Origin: Nonomuraea cypriaca
Lineage (GTDB): Bacteria; Actinomycetota; Actinomycetes; Streptosporangiales; Streptosporangiaceae
Direction: 5' to 3'
Assembly (NCBI RefSeq): GCF_015645445.1
Contig: NZ_JADOGI010000104.1
Location: 1-35,855, forward strand
Length of the DNA stretch: 35,855 nt
The notes under the pieces were generated by a model. It made no database searches. It was not told the DNA's origin and was given only the letters and a program-made list of their open reading frames with translations. A program made the position numbers and the translations under genes. Below, piece by piece: positions 7,319-14,601 of the stretch. The first letter of the stretch is position 1. Every line of letters begins with the position of its first letter.

Positions 7319-8488
7319 TCAGACGGGCTCAGGGGTCACGTCGGCGGGGAGTAGTTGTTCGGTGAGGAGGCGGCGGACGTCCTCTGGGCCGGTTACCCAG
7401 GACCGCAGGAGATCCCATCCGTGGAAATATCCGAAAAAGTAGGGGCTGACTGCCTTGATCTGCGGAAGGACCATCGCGACCTCCGCCTCGCTGTAGAGCG
7501 ACCACCGCGCCAGGTAGGCGGCCAGTTCCTCGTCGGTCGCGCCGTCGTCCGCGAGGAACGTCGCGTTGCCCCACACGCCCCACAGCACGTTCTTGGCATG
7601 GTGGATCGCGGCCAGGTCGCTCCCGTCCGGGCGGATGCCGGTGTCGGGGAAGATGTGCCGGTTGAGCCAGGTCTGCGCCTCGTCGCCGGGGAAGAGGATC
7701 TCCTCGGCGAGCAGCCCGAGCCCCTCGCTGAGCATGAACGACGGCGACAACATGAACCGCACCCGCTGGTCCGGCCGATCCGCCAGATGGATCTCCTTGA
7801 GCATCGACTCGGCGATGTGTCCGGGATGGCCCTCATGCGCCACCACGTACAGGAGGTCGGCGAGGTTGAAGGGGATCGACTTGTTGATGTGGATGGTCGA
7901 GCGTAGATCGCCCTCGTAGGCGCCTGCCGCGTGGAACGCCACGCCCTCCGCCAGCCGGCATCCGACCACCTCGTTCTCCGGCAGCTCGATGATGGTGGCG
8001 TTCGTACGGGCCCGCGTCTCGGCCACCGCCCTCGCGACCAGTTCGGGCAGCCGCTCGATCGGCTCCAGGGTGTGGGCCGCCTGCCACGCCTGCAGCCGCT
8101 CGGCCACTGACCCCGTCCCCTTCGGCAGCGCCGCGTCCAGCTCGGCGTGGGCCGCCTCGAACACCTCGTCCGGCAGCCGCCGCGGCTCCAGCCCCAGGCA
8201 CTCCCTCGCGTACTCGGCCAGCGGCAGCCGCTCCCCGCCCAGGTCGCGGACCACCGCCCGCAGCGCGCGGACCTGCCCGGCCAGGTAGGCGGAAGGCGCG
8301 GTCTCCAGCAGCCGGCCGGCCTCGTCGGACAGCCGCTCCGGCGCGGCGGGCGGCTCGGCCTCCACCTCCGTGCTCCATTCCGGCGGTCCGGTGTAGATGA
8401 GCAGGCCGCCGCGCGAGCTCTCGATCATCAGGCGGTCGGTCCGCAATGCCAGCATCGCGTAGTCGTGCTGCCACTGCTGCTCGGTCAT
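7319..8488 (-). CDS. DUF885-like gluzincin metallopeptidase
   Basis: A 389-aa cytosolic protein with no signal peptide. HEGHPGH (218-224) matches the HExxPGH zinc motif of DUF885/M32-like gluzincins, and LSEGLGLLAEE (253-263), with Glu255, matches the downstream EGWALYAE-type third-ligand motif. I therefore predict an active zinc peptidase or related hydrolase; the substrate is unknown. It is shorter than classical DUF885 proteins (over 500 aa). The ATG has AGGAGG at a good distance; longer in-frame extension runs antisense through the TetR gene and is rejected. It is divergent from a TetR, with a 13-bp tandem array in between, suggesting common control. Confidence 0.75.
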   Translation of the reverse strand: MTEQQWQHDYAMLALRTDRLMIESSRGGLLIYTGPPEWSTEVEAEPPAAPERLSDEAGRLLETAPSAYLAGQVRALRAVVRDLGGERLPLAEYARECLGLEPRRLPDEVFEAAHAELDAALPKGTGSVAERLQAWQAAHTLEPIERLPELVARAVAETRARTNATIIELPENEVVGCRLAEGVAFHAAGAYEGDLRSTIHINKSIPFNLADLLYVVAHEGHPGHIAESMLKEIHLADRPDQRVRFMLSPSFMLSEGLGLLAEEILFPGDEAQTWLNRHIFPDTGIRPDGSDLAAIHHAKNVLWGVWGNATFLADDGATDEELAAYLARWSLYSEAEVAMVLPQIKAVSPYFFGYFHGWDLLRSWVTGPEDVRRLLTEQLLPADVTPEPV

Positions 8489-8523
8489 GGGTCCTCCTTC
8501 TTCTCGGGCCGCCCAACCTAGCC

Positions 8524-8548
8524 GTACGGTTTTCCGTACAGTGCACGG
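8524..8548. promoter_or_regulatory. Overlapping dyads, candidate TetR operator
   Basis: GTACGG-TTTT-CCGTAC (8524-8539) is a perfect inverted repeat. Overlapping it, CCGTACAGTGCACGG (8534-8548) is a 15-bp near-palindrome with 6 of 7 pairs matching. The right half (TGCACGG) is the element repeated in the adjoining array. The site lies between a peptidase gene and a TetR gene. Confidence 0.55.
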
Positions 8549-8618
8549 AAACTGTGCACGGAAACTGTGCACGGAAACTGTGCACGGAAACTGTGCACGG
8601 AAACTGTGCACGGAGACT
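8541..8618 (+). repeat. Six tandem copies of a 13-bp unit (GTGCACGGAAACT)
   Basis: Units start at 8541, 8554, 8567, 8580, 8593 and 8606. The first five are identical and the sixth has one A to G change. Each contains the GTGCAC palindrome and the half-site TGCACGG. The array fills the promoter space between the metallopeptidase and TetR genes and ends 20 nt before the TetR ATG. Confidence 0.95.
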
Positions 8619-8638
8619 GTTCTCGAAGAGGTGAGGAC

Positions 8639-9313
8639 ATGACGGAATCGGTGTGGTTCCGGGATGGGGAGAGGCCGCGCAGGCCGAGGTTGTCGCGTGA
8701 GCGGATCGTCGAGGCCGCCGTCGCCCTGCTCGACGCGGAGGGCGTGGCCGGTTTCTCGATGCGGGCCCTGGCCGCGCGCCTGAAGGCCGGCACGATGTCG
8801 CTCTACGAGTACGTCAAGAGCAAGGAAGACGTGCTCGACCTGGCCCTCGACGCGGTGATGGGCGAGATAGACCTGGTCGAGTGCGACTCCTGGCGGGCCA
8901 CCCTGGCCGGACAGCTCACCCAGAGCAGGGACGTCATGCGCCGCCACCCCTGGCTGCCCGCGCTCACCGCCACCCGCCCGGTCATCGGGCCGAACGCGCT
9001 GGCCCGCTCCAGCCTCTTCTACGCGGCCCTCGCCCGCGCCGGGCTGAGCGGCCCCGAACTCCTCGCCGCCGTGGGCTCCCTGTCCTACTACGTGAACGGG
9101 TACGTCGCCGCCGAGAACACCTGGTGGGCCACGGTCCGCACGCCCGCGGCCGACGCCGAGGCCCGCGATCGCGTCGGCCGGTACCTCGACGAGCACACCC
9201 CCGAGCTCGCCGGGCACGCCCAGGTGAACATCGACGACTTCGACCGCCAGTTCGCCCTCGGCCTCGACATCATCCTCGACGGCATCGAGACCAGGCTCCC
9301 GGCCGAGGACTGA
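8639..9313 (+). CDS. TetR-family regulator divergent from the metallopeptidase
   Basis: 224 aa. N-terminal basic arm RPRRPRLSRERI, HTH at about 40-60 (SMRALAARLKAGTMSLYEYV) with the family continuation KSKEDVLDLALDAV, and a TetR_C_1-like C-terminal domain. The ATG at 8639 follows GAGGTGAGG. An in-frame upstream ATG inside the 13-bp array (8567) is rejected because it has no ribosome site and would translate the repeats. Probably controls itself and the divergent peptidase gene through the dyad/array in between. The stop codon lies within the first unit of the next repeat array. Confidence 0.88.
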   Translation: MTESVWFRDGERPRRPRLSRERIVEAAVALLDAEGVAGFSMRALAARLKAGTMSLYEYVKSKEDVLDLALDAVMGEIDLVECDSWRATLAGQLTQSRDVMRRHPWLPALTATRPVIGPNALARSSLFYAALARAGLSGPELLAAVGSLSYYVNGYVAAENTWWATVRTPAADAEARDRVGRYLDEHTPELAGHAQVNIDDFDRQFALGLDIILDGIETRLPAED

Positions 9314-9510
9314 GCACCGGCGGTGGCTTGGGCCGATGCGCGTTGAGGTGCGAGTGCCGGCGGTGGTTTGGGCCTGAGACGGGCCGAAGGGTGAGTGCCG
9401 GCGGTGGCTTGGGCCGATGCGCGTTGAGGTGCGAGTGTCGGCGGTGGTTTGGGCCTGAGACGGGCCGAAGGGTGAGTGTCGGCGGTAGCTTGGGGCGATG
9501 CGTGCCGAGG
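9312..9510 (+). repeat. Alternating 40/41-bp tandem array merging into the sigma-factor start
   Basis: Five copies of a GAGTGCCGGCGGTGG-like block begin at 9312, 9352, 9393, 9433 and 9474, spaced 40, 41, 40 and 41 bp. Odd and even units share their first ~25 bp and differ afterwards, so the higher-order period is 81 bp (9312-9392, 9393-9473). The fifth copy contains the ATG and first codons of the sigma gene, in the position where odd units have ATGCGCGTTGAGG. Confidence 0.9.
9336..9458 (+). other. Two near-identical 13-codon ORFs inside the 81-bp repeats
   Basis: 9336-9377 encodes MRVEVRVPAVVWA and 9417-9458 encodes MRVEVRVSAVVWA, each ended by TGA. They occupy the same place in the repeat as the true sigma-factor start (MRAEDV). 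Neither has a Shine-Dalgarno, and both have TGGCTT where the real gene has TAGCTT. They may be duplicated decoy starts, leader ORFs, or have no role. Confidence 0.35.
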
Positions 9511-10484
9511 ACGTGGACCTGCTGGCCGCGGCGCGGGCCGGTGACCAGGACGCGTTCAGCCGGCTGGCCGGGCCGTTGCGGGACGAGCTGCGGGCGCACT
9601 GCTATCGGATGCTGGGGTCCGTGCACGACGCGGAGGACGCCGTGCAGGAGACGCTGGACCGGGCGTGGCGGAGTCTGGCGCGGTTCGAGGACCGGGGATC
9701 GATCCGGCCGTGGCTGTACAAGATCGCCACGAATCGGTGCCTGACCCACATCGAGCGCAGAGGACGGCGTGAGCTGCCCGCTGACCTGGGCCCGGCGCCG
9801 GGGGCCGAAGTGGCGTGGCTGGAGCCGTGCCCCGACCGGTTCATGAGCTGGACGCGGGAGCTGGGGCCCGAGGCGCGCGCGGTGGCACTGGAGAGCGTGG
9901 AGCTGGCGTTCGTGGCGGCCCTGCAGCACCTGTCGGCCCGGCAGCGTGCCGTCCTGCTGCTGCGCGAGGTCCTCGGCTACACCGCAGGCGAGACCGCGGA
10001 CCTGCTGGACACCACGGTCGCGGCGGTCAACAGCGCCCTGCAGCGGGCCAGGAAGGCCATCCCAGAGAAGGCTGAGACCGCCCGGCCGGGCGAGGCGGAG
10101 CAGCGCAGGCTGGCGCACCGGTACGCCACCGCCTGGGAGGCCGGCGACGTCGACGCCATCGTGGCGATGCTGACCGAGGACGCGAAATACTCGATGCCGC
10201 CGCTGACCGCCTGGTACGCCGGCCACGACCAGATCCGCGCCTTCCTCGTCGAAGGCCCGCTACGGCATCGCTGGCGGTTCCTGCCCACGTGGGCGAACGG
10301 GGAGATCGCCTTCGGCACGTACCGGTGGGACGGCGCCGCCTACGTTCCTGCCGGTCTGGACGTCCTTGTCCTGAGGGGTACGCGAGTCGCGGAGGTGGTC
10401 TCATTCCTGGACGCGGGTTTCGCGGCGTTCGGACTGCCGGATTCGCTCCCGCGCGATGAGTTCGCCGATCCGCCCGGGTTGTAG
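9498..10484 (+). CDS. ECF sigma factor with C-terminal SnoaL-like domain (SigG/TIGR02960-like)
   Basis: 328 aa. Sigma region 2 is about residues 22-85 (CYRMLGSVHDAEDAVQETLDRAW), region 4 about 133-192 (LSARQRAVLLLREVLGYTAGETADLL), and a SnoaL/NTF2-like domain about 200-318 ending FGLPDSLP. That architecture belongs to ECF groups in which the fused SnoaL domain, rather than an anti-sigma factor, modulates activity. No strong ribosome site precedes the ATG; TAGCTT (9486-9491) sits 6 nt before it, consistent with a leaderless mRNA. A double-SnoaL protein follows 37 nt downstream and is probably cotranscribed. The gene's 5' edge is the last copy of a tandem array. Confidence 0.88.
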   Translation: MRAEDVDLLAAARAGDQDAFSRLAGPLRDELRAHCYRMLGSVHDAEDAVQETLDRAWRSLARFEDRGSIRPWLYKIATNRCLTHIERRGRRELPADLGPAPGAEVAWLEPCPDRFMSWTRELGPEARAVALESVELAFVAALQHLSARQRAVLLLREVLGYTAGETADLLDTTVAAVNSALQRARKAIPEKAETARPGEAEQRRLAHRYATAWEAGDVDAIVAMLTEDAKYSMPPLTAWYAGHDQIRAFLVEGPLRHRWRFLPTWANGEIAFGTYRWDGAAYVPAGLDVLVLRGTRVAEVVSFLDAGFAAFGLPDSLPRDEFADPPGL

Positions 10485-10521
10485 TCCTGACAGCGGAGAC
10501 AACCCTGGAAGGACCTCACCC

Positions 10522-11352
10522 ATGTCCACGAACGAGCAGCGCATCCGCACCCTGATCGAGCGCTGGGCCGAGGCGGTGCACCGCGGTGACCTGGACGCGG
10601 TCGTCGCCCACCACGCCGAGGACATCGTGATGTACGACGTCCCGCCGCCCCACGAGGGTGTGCGCGGCCTGGACGCCTACCGCAAGACGTGGCCGCCGTT
10701 CTTCGCCTGGCAGGCGCTCGGGGCGGTGTTCGAGATCGAGTCGCTGGACGTCACCGCCGGCGACGACGTGGCGTTCGCCCATGCCCTGCTGCGCTGCGGC
10801 ACGCCGGAGGAACTCACCGCCGACCCGGGCAACCGGCTGCGGCTGACGCTCGGCCTGCGCCAGGAGCACGGGCGCTGGGTCGTGAGCCACGAGCACCACT
10901 CGTTCCCGATCGCCGACCGTACCGTCGACAGTATCGAGGACCGGGCGCGCGCCGAGCAGGAGGTGCGGCGGTTGCACGAGCGGTGGTTCGAGGCCACGGC
11001 CGCCAAGGATCTGGACGCCATGATGTCCGTCATCGCCGCCGACGTGGACTCGTACGAGCACGACACGCCGCTGCGGCACCAGGGAGTGGCGGCGGTGCGG
11101 GAGATCTGCGCGCGCGGTCTCGATGTGGACAGTGCGGTCACCTGGGACGTTCCGAACCTGAGAATCATGGTCCGGGACGATCTGGCGGTCGCCTGGGGTC
11201 TCAACCGCGTCCGGGATGAGGTCTCGGAGAGCTGGTCGCGGGGGACCCGGGTGTTCGAGCGGCGTAACGGTGACTGGGTGATGATCCACCAGCACCTCTC
11301 CTACCCGTACGACCCGGACACGGGCGCGGCCAGGACCGACCTCCACCCGTGA
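10522..11352 (+). CDS. Protein with two tandem SnoaL-like (NTF2-fold) domains
   Basis: 276 aa made of two related halves. The first (about 3-131) ends WVVSHEHHSFPI; the second (about 144-265) ends WVMIHQHLSYPYD. Both begin with a helix of the form RIRTLIERWAEAVHRGDLDAV / EVRRLHERWFEATAAKDLDAM. This is an internal duplication of a polyketide-cyclase-like (DUF4440/SgcJ-type) cone fold. Such domains bind or isomerise small hydrophobic molecules; no catalytic assignment is safe. The ATG has GGAAGGA at 8 nt. It follows a SnoaL-fused sigma factor, suggesting a shared ligand or stress response. Its stop is 4 nt from the convergent MerR stop. Confidence 0.82.
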   Translation: MSTNEQRIRTLIERWAEAVHRGDLDAVVAHHAEDIVMYDVPPPHEGVRGLDAYRKTWPPFFAWQALGAVFEIESLDVTAGDDVAFAHALLRCGTPEELTADPGNRLRLTLGLRQEHGRWVVSHEHHSFPIADRTVDSIEDRARAEQEVRRLHERWFEATAAKDLDAMMSVIAADVDSYEHDTPLRHQGVAAVREICARGLDVDSAVTWDVPNLRIMVRDDLAVAWGLNRVRDEVSESWSRGTRVFERRNGDWVMIHQHLSYPYDPDTGAARTDLHP

Positions 11353-11356
11353 CGTC

Positions 11357-11782
11357 CTATGACGACGCCGTGACGCCCTGGCCCGCGACCCAGCCGTCAC
11401 GTGGGCCGTCTTGTGGGCCGTCACGTGGGGTCGTCACGTCGGCGAGCAGGGTGTCGAGGGCCCGCTGGGAGGTCTGCAGGCGCTCGATCGCCGCGCCGAG
11501 GCGCCGCCGCTCCCGGCGCAGGTGGGTGATCATGCCGGGGCAGGCCCCCGCGAGCCGCCCGTTCTCGTCGTCGTGGACGCAGTGCAGCAGCCGGGCGATG
11601 ACCGCGGTGGGCAGGCCGGCGGCGAGCAGCGTGCGGATGTGGCGCACGGCGGTGACGTCCGCCTCGCCGTACTCGCGGTAGCCGTTGGCCAGCCGGGCCG
11701 GCCGCAGCGGCCCCTGCTCCTCGTAGTAGCGCAGCAGCCGCTTGCTCACCCCGGTCTTCCCAGCCAGGTCGCCGATCCTCAT
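11357..11782 (-). CDS. MerR-family transcriptional regulator
   Basis: 141 aa. Winged HTH at the N-terminus (MRIGDLAGKTGVSKRLLRYYEEQGPLRP, then NGYREYGEADV), followed by the dimerisation coiled coil (MITHLRRERRRLGAAIERLQTSQRALDTLL). A Cys pair (CVHDDENGRLAGAC) sits between them, but no metal-site pattern is clear. The ATG at 11782 has AAGGG 5 nt upstream; an in-frame GTG two codons earlier (11788) is an alternative. The C-terminal tail is a DGPR/DGPQ tetrapeptide repeat. It faces an SDR gene across a perfect 14-bp dyad set in a long-spacer promoter, so it very likely activates that SDR. Confidence 0.88.
   Translation of the reverse strand: MRIGDLAGKTGVSKRLLRYYEEQGPLRPARLANGYREYGEADVTAVRHIRTLLAAGLPTAVIARLLHCVHDDENGRLAGACPGMITHLRRERRRLGAAIERLQTSQRALDTLLADVTTPRDGPQDGPRDGWVAGQGVTASS
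11394..11429 (-). repeat. Three 12-bp repeats in the MerR C-terminus
   Basis: Plus-strand units CCGTCACGTGGG (11394), CCGTCTTGTGGG (11406) and CCGTCACGTGGG (11418) encode PRDG/PQDG-type tetrapeptides on the minus strand. Confidence 0.75.
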
Positions 11783-11790
11783 GCGCACCC

Positions 11791-11822
11791 TTGACCTTCA
11801 CATCGATGTGACGCCTTAACGT
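11791..11822 (+). promoter_or_regulatory. MerR-type promoter/operator of the SDR gene
   Basis: TTGACC (11791-11796) and TAACGT (11817-11822) are separated by 20 nt, the over-long spacing of MerR-activated promoters. The perfect palindrome TCACATCGATGTGA (11798-11811) fills the spacer. It lies between the divergent merR and SDR genes. This is the expected geometry for activation by DNA untwisting; the regulator-operator match is inferred. Confidence 0.75.
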
Positions 11823-11859
11823 CCCGGTGTCGTGTCGCAACAACGTGAAGGAGCCGATG

Positions 11860-12495
11860 ATGCCGGGATTGGTGATGGTCGGGGCGGGGCCGGGGATCGG
11901 CAGGTCCGTCGCGGGCAGGTTCGCGCGGGAGGGCCTGCCGGTCGCGCTCGTCTCGCGGACCGGCGGGACGCTCGGGCTGGACGGCGCGCTTGGGTACGCG
12001 GCGGACTGCGCCGACGAGCCTGCCCTGCGCGGCGCACTCGACCAGGCGATGGACGCGCTGGGCACGCCGGACGCCGTGGTCTACAACGCCGCGGTCATCC
12101 GCCCGGACTCGGTGGCGGAGGCGACCATGAGCGCCCAGGTGGACGCCTGGGCGGTCAACGTGGCCGGGGCGCTGGTCACGGCCGCGCACGTGGTGCCCGC
12201 GATGGCGGGGCGTGGCGGCGGCTCGTTCATCGTCACAGGCGGGATGCCCGAGCCGAAGGCCGCCTACGTCAGCCTCTCCCTCGGCAAGGCCGGCGTACGG
12301 ACGCTGGTGGCGCTGCTCGACCAGGAGTACGGCCCGTCCGGCGTCCACGTGGCCACCGTCACCGTGGCCGGTCCGGTCGCGCCGGGCACGGACTTCGACC
12401 CCGGCGACATCGCCGAGCACTACTGGCGCCTGCACACCCAGCCACGCGCCCACTGGGACCGGGAGATCCTGCACAGCGGCCGGGCCGGCGCGTGA
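11860..12495 (+). CDS. Short-chain dehydrogenase/reductase-like protein lacking the catalytic Tyr
   Basis: 211 aa, slightly short. The Rossmann NAD(P) motif is GAGPGIG (8-14) and the NNAG equivalent is YNAA (75-78). Near the usual YxxxK the sequence reads AAYVSLSLGKAGVRTL: Lys143 is present, but residue 139 (Lys minus 4) is Leu, and a Tyr lies at 136 instead. This departs from the canonical SDR catalytic triad. Either the protein uses Tyr136 in a rearranged site or it is not a classic oxidoreductase. AAGGAG (11848-11853) fits the ATG at 11860 (6 nt); an ATG directly before it is possible. Likely induced by the divergent MerR. Confidence 0.82.
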   Translation: MPGLVMVGAGPGIGRSVAGRFAREGLPVALVSRTGGTLGLDGALGYAADCADEPALRGALDQAMDALGTPDAVVYNAAVIRPDSVAEATMSAQVDAWAVNVAGALVTAAHVVPAMAGRGGGSFIVTGGMPEPKAAYVSLSLGKAGVRTLVALLDQEYGPSGVHVATVTVAGPVAPGTDFDPGDIAEHYWRLHTQPRAHWDREILHSGRAGA

Positions 12496-12656
12496 CCTCC
12501 ACAGCCGGCCGACTTCGCGCCACGGGCCGAACCAGCGGGCCGTGCGGCCGGGTTCGGTGAGCTCACGTCCTCGACGGGCGCGCGGAACGTGCGGCCGAGC
12601 ACGAGATCCGTGCCCTCACTCGTCCGGAACGGCTTGCCGGTGGGGATGCGCGTCAT
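12496..12656 (-). pseudogene. Truncated, frameshifted SRPBCC/AHSA1-domain gene remnant
   Basis: The ATG at 12654-12656 is preceded by an intact GGAGGAGGAG ribosome site and opens with MTRIPTGKPF and DLVLGRTFRAPVEDV, the usual N-terminus of actinobacterial SRPBCC (activator-of-Hsp90-like) proteins. Immediately after, the expected continuation appears in another frame as LTEPGRTARWFGPW, with the consensus Trp of EDVW missing. This implies a small deletion of about 7 nt. Homology stops at the SDR stop codon, so the C-terminal two-thirds of the domain (about 100 residues) are lost. A second frame change may occur near 12505-12515. Identified from memory of the family, without alignment. Confidence 0.65.
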
Positions 12657-12713
12657 GCCGTCTCCTCCTCCCCGTTCTCGGCCGGGCGGCGTCCGTGGCG
12701 GGTCCGGTAGACC

Positions 12714-14486
12714 TCAGCCGGTGGTCTCGCGCCAGCGGTTGGTGATGGGGAGGCGGCGGTCGCGGCCGAAGTTCTTGGGGGTGATCTTGGGGCCTGGGGG
12801 ATACTGCCGGCGCTTGTACTCGGCCAGGTCCACCAGCCGGATCACCCGCGTCACCAGCGCCGGGTCGTGGCCCGCGGCGATGAGCTCCTGCGAGCCCATG
12901 TCCTTCTCCACGTAGTCGTCCAGCAGCCGGTCCAGGACCTCGTACGGCGGCAGGGAGTCGGTGTCGCGCTGGTCGGGCCGCAGCTCGGCGCTCGGCTCCT
13001 TGACGATCGAGTTCTCCGGGATCGGGCGGTCGGTCTGAAGCAGGAAGTGGGGGGCCGAGTGAGCGTTGCGCCACCGGGCCAGGTCCCACACCATCGTCTT
13101 CGGTACGTCCTTGATCGGCGCGAAACCACCGGCCGAATCCCCATAAAGGGTGGAATAGCCGGTCGCGAGCTCGCTCTTGTTCCCCGTCGTCAGCACCAGG
13201 TGGCCGTACTCGTTGGACAGACCCATGAGGATCATGCCGCGCACCCTTGCCTGGAGGTTCTCGGCGGCCAGCCCGGACAGCTGGACCTCCTTCTCGTACG
13301 CGCTGACGATGTCGGCGATCGGCACGACCTGCGAGGTGATGCCCTGCCTGCGCACCAGCTCCTCCGCGTCCGCCAGCGAGTGCTCCGACGAGTAGCGGGA
13401 GGGCATGAGCGCGACGTGCACGCGCGACGGGCCGATGGCGTCCGAGGCGATCGTGGCGGTCAGGGCCGAGTCGATGCCGCCGGACAGGCCCAGGATGACC
13501 GACTGGAAGCCGTTCTTGGCGACGTAGTCGCGAACCCCGAGCACCAGCGCCGAGTAGACCTCCGCGTGCAGGTCCAGCCGCTCGGCGATCCGGGCGGGGG
13601 CCGGGGTATAGGGCGCGACGGGCTCGCCGGACAGCACCATGCGGTCCACGGTGATCGTGGAGCCGTCGCCGGGATCGTACGCCGACGTCCCGGGCTCCGC
13701 GTCGGCCACCGGCAGGTCCAGGTCCACGACCAGCAGCTCCTCGCGGAACTGGGCGGCCCGCGCGACGAGCTCACCGTCAGCGCCGACGACGAGCGAGTCG
13801 CCGTCGAAGACCAACTCGTCCTGCCCGCCGATCTGGTTGACGTAGACGAGCGCGCACCCGGCCTCGCGCGCCCTGCGCGCGCACAACTCCAGGCGGATGT
13901 CCTCCTTCTCCTTCTCGTACGGCGAGGCGTTCGGCGCGACCAGCAGCCCGGCCCCCGCCTGCCCCACGACGGACACGGGCCCGCCCTCCTGCCACAGGTC
14001 CTCGCACACCGCGATCGCCACGTCCACCCCGTGCAGCCGGAAGATCGGCAGCCGGTCGCCCCGCACGAAGTAGCGGTATTCGTCGAACACACCGTAGTTC
14101 GGCAGGTGGTGCTTGGCCGTGCGGGTGACCACCTCGCCCTTGTGCAGCAGCGCGGCCGCGTCCAGCGGGGCGCCCTTGGGCTGGCCGACCCGGGGCGCCA
14201 GGCCGGCGCGGTCGACGTAGCCGGCCACAACCGGCAGATCGCCCAGGCCCTCGCGCTCCAGCCTGCGCGCCACCTCCTCCAGCGTTCTGATGCTCGCGTC
14301 CACGAAGGACGTGCGCAGCACCAGGTCCTCGACGGGATAGCCGGTGAGGAACATCTCGGTGAAGACGACGAGGTGAGCCCCGCGTTCGGCGGCGTCGCGG
14401 GTCCACGCGACCAGCCGATCCGCGTTCGCGGTCAGGTCGCCGACGGTCGGGTTGGTCTGTGCCAGGGCAATGCGAAGTTGTGCCAC
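12714..14486 (-). CDS. nadE: Glutamine-dependent NAD(+) synthase
   Basis: Amidates nicotinic acid adenine dinucleotide to NAD with ammonia channelled from glutamine. 590 aa in two domains. The N-terminal nitrilase-type glutaminase (1 to about 265) has the triad Glu44 (FTEMFLTGYP), Lys125 (KHHLPNYGVFDE) and Cys161 (VCEDLW). The C-terminal ATP-pyrophosphatase synthetase has the P-loop SGGIDS (335-340) and TTGNKSELATGYSTLYGD. The GTG start has no Shine-Dalgarno, but TACCCT (14494-14499, minus strand) lies 7 nt upstream, indicating a leaderless transcript. nadE near glnA/glnE is a recurrent actinobacterial arrangement. Nothing looks defective. Confidence 0.96.
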   Translation of the reverse strand: MAQLRIALAQTNPTVGDLTANADRLVAWTRDAAERGAHLVVFTEMFLTGYPVEDLVLRTSFVDASIRTLEEVARRLEREGLGDLPVVAGYVDRAGLAPRVGQPKGAPLDAAALLHKGEVVTRTAKHHLPNYGVFDEYRYFVRGDRLPIFRLHGVDVAIAVCEDLWQEGGPVSVVGQAGAGLLVAPNASPYEKEKEDIRLELCARRAREAGCALVYVNQIGGQDELVFDGDSLVVGADGELVARAAQFREELLVVDLDLPVADAEPGTSAYDPGDGSTITVDRMVLSGEPVAPYTPAPARIAERLDLHAEVYSALVLGVRDYVAKNGFQSVILGLSGGIDSALTATIASDAIGPSRVHVALMPSRYSSEHSLADAEELVRRQGITSQVVPIADIVSAYEKEVQLSGLAAENLQARVRGMILMGLSNEYGHLVLTTGNKSELATGYSTLYGDSAGGFAPIKDVPKTMVWDLARWRNAHSAPHFLLQTDRPIPENSIVKEPSAELRPDQRDTDSLPPYEVLDRLLDDYVEKDMGSQELIAAGHDPALVTRVIRLVDLAEYKRRQYPPGPKITPKNFGRDRRLPITNRWRETTG

Positions 14487-14601
14487 GCGACCAAGGGTAG
14501 TACGGCCGGATTTTTATCGTCAAAGAGACGAAAAGTGTGCTTTGTCACTCAAAGACCTGACTCGTACGCCGCCATCAGGAGCCGCGGAACCCGAGCGCCG
14601 T

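Noticed and set aside
8541..8618. CRISPR array
   Set aside because: Units are contiguous 13-mers with no spacers and no cas genes are present.
8567..8638. Upstream ATG for the third TetR inside the 13-bp array
   Set aside because: Would translate repeats, has no ribosome site, and the ATG at 8639 has a good one.
9312..9497. CRISPR-like array with 40-bp period
   Set aside because: Alternating units are related throughout and no unique spacers exist; it is a tandem duplication.
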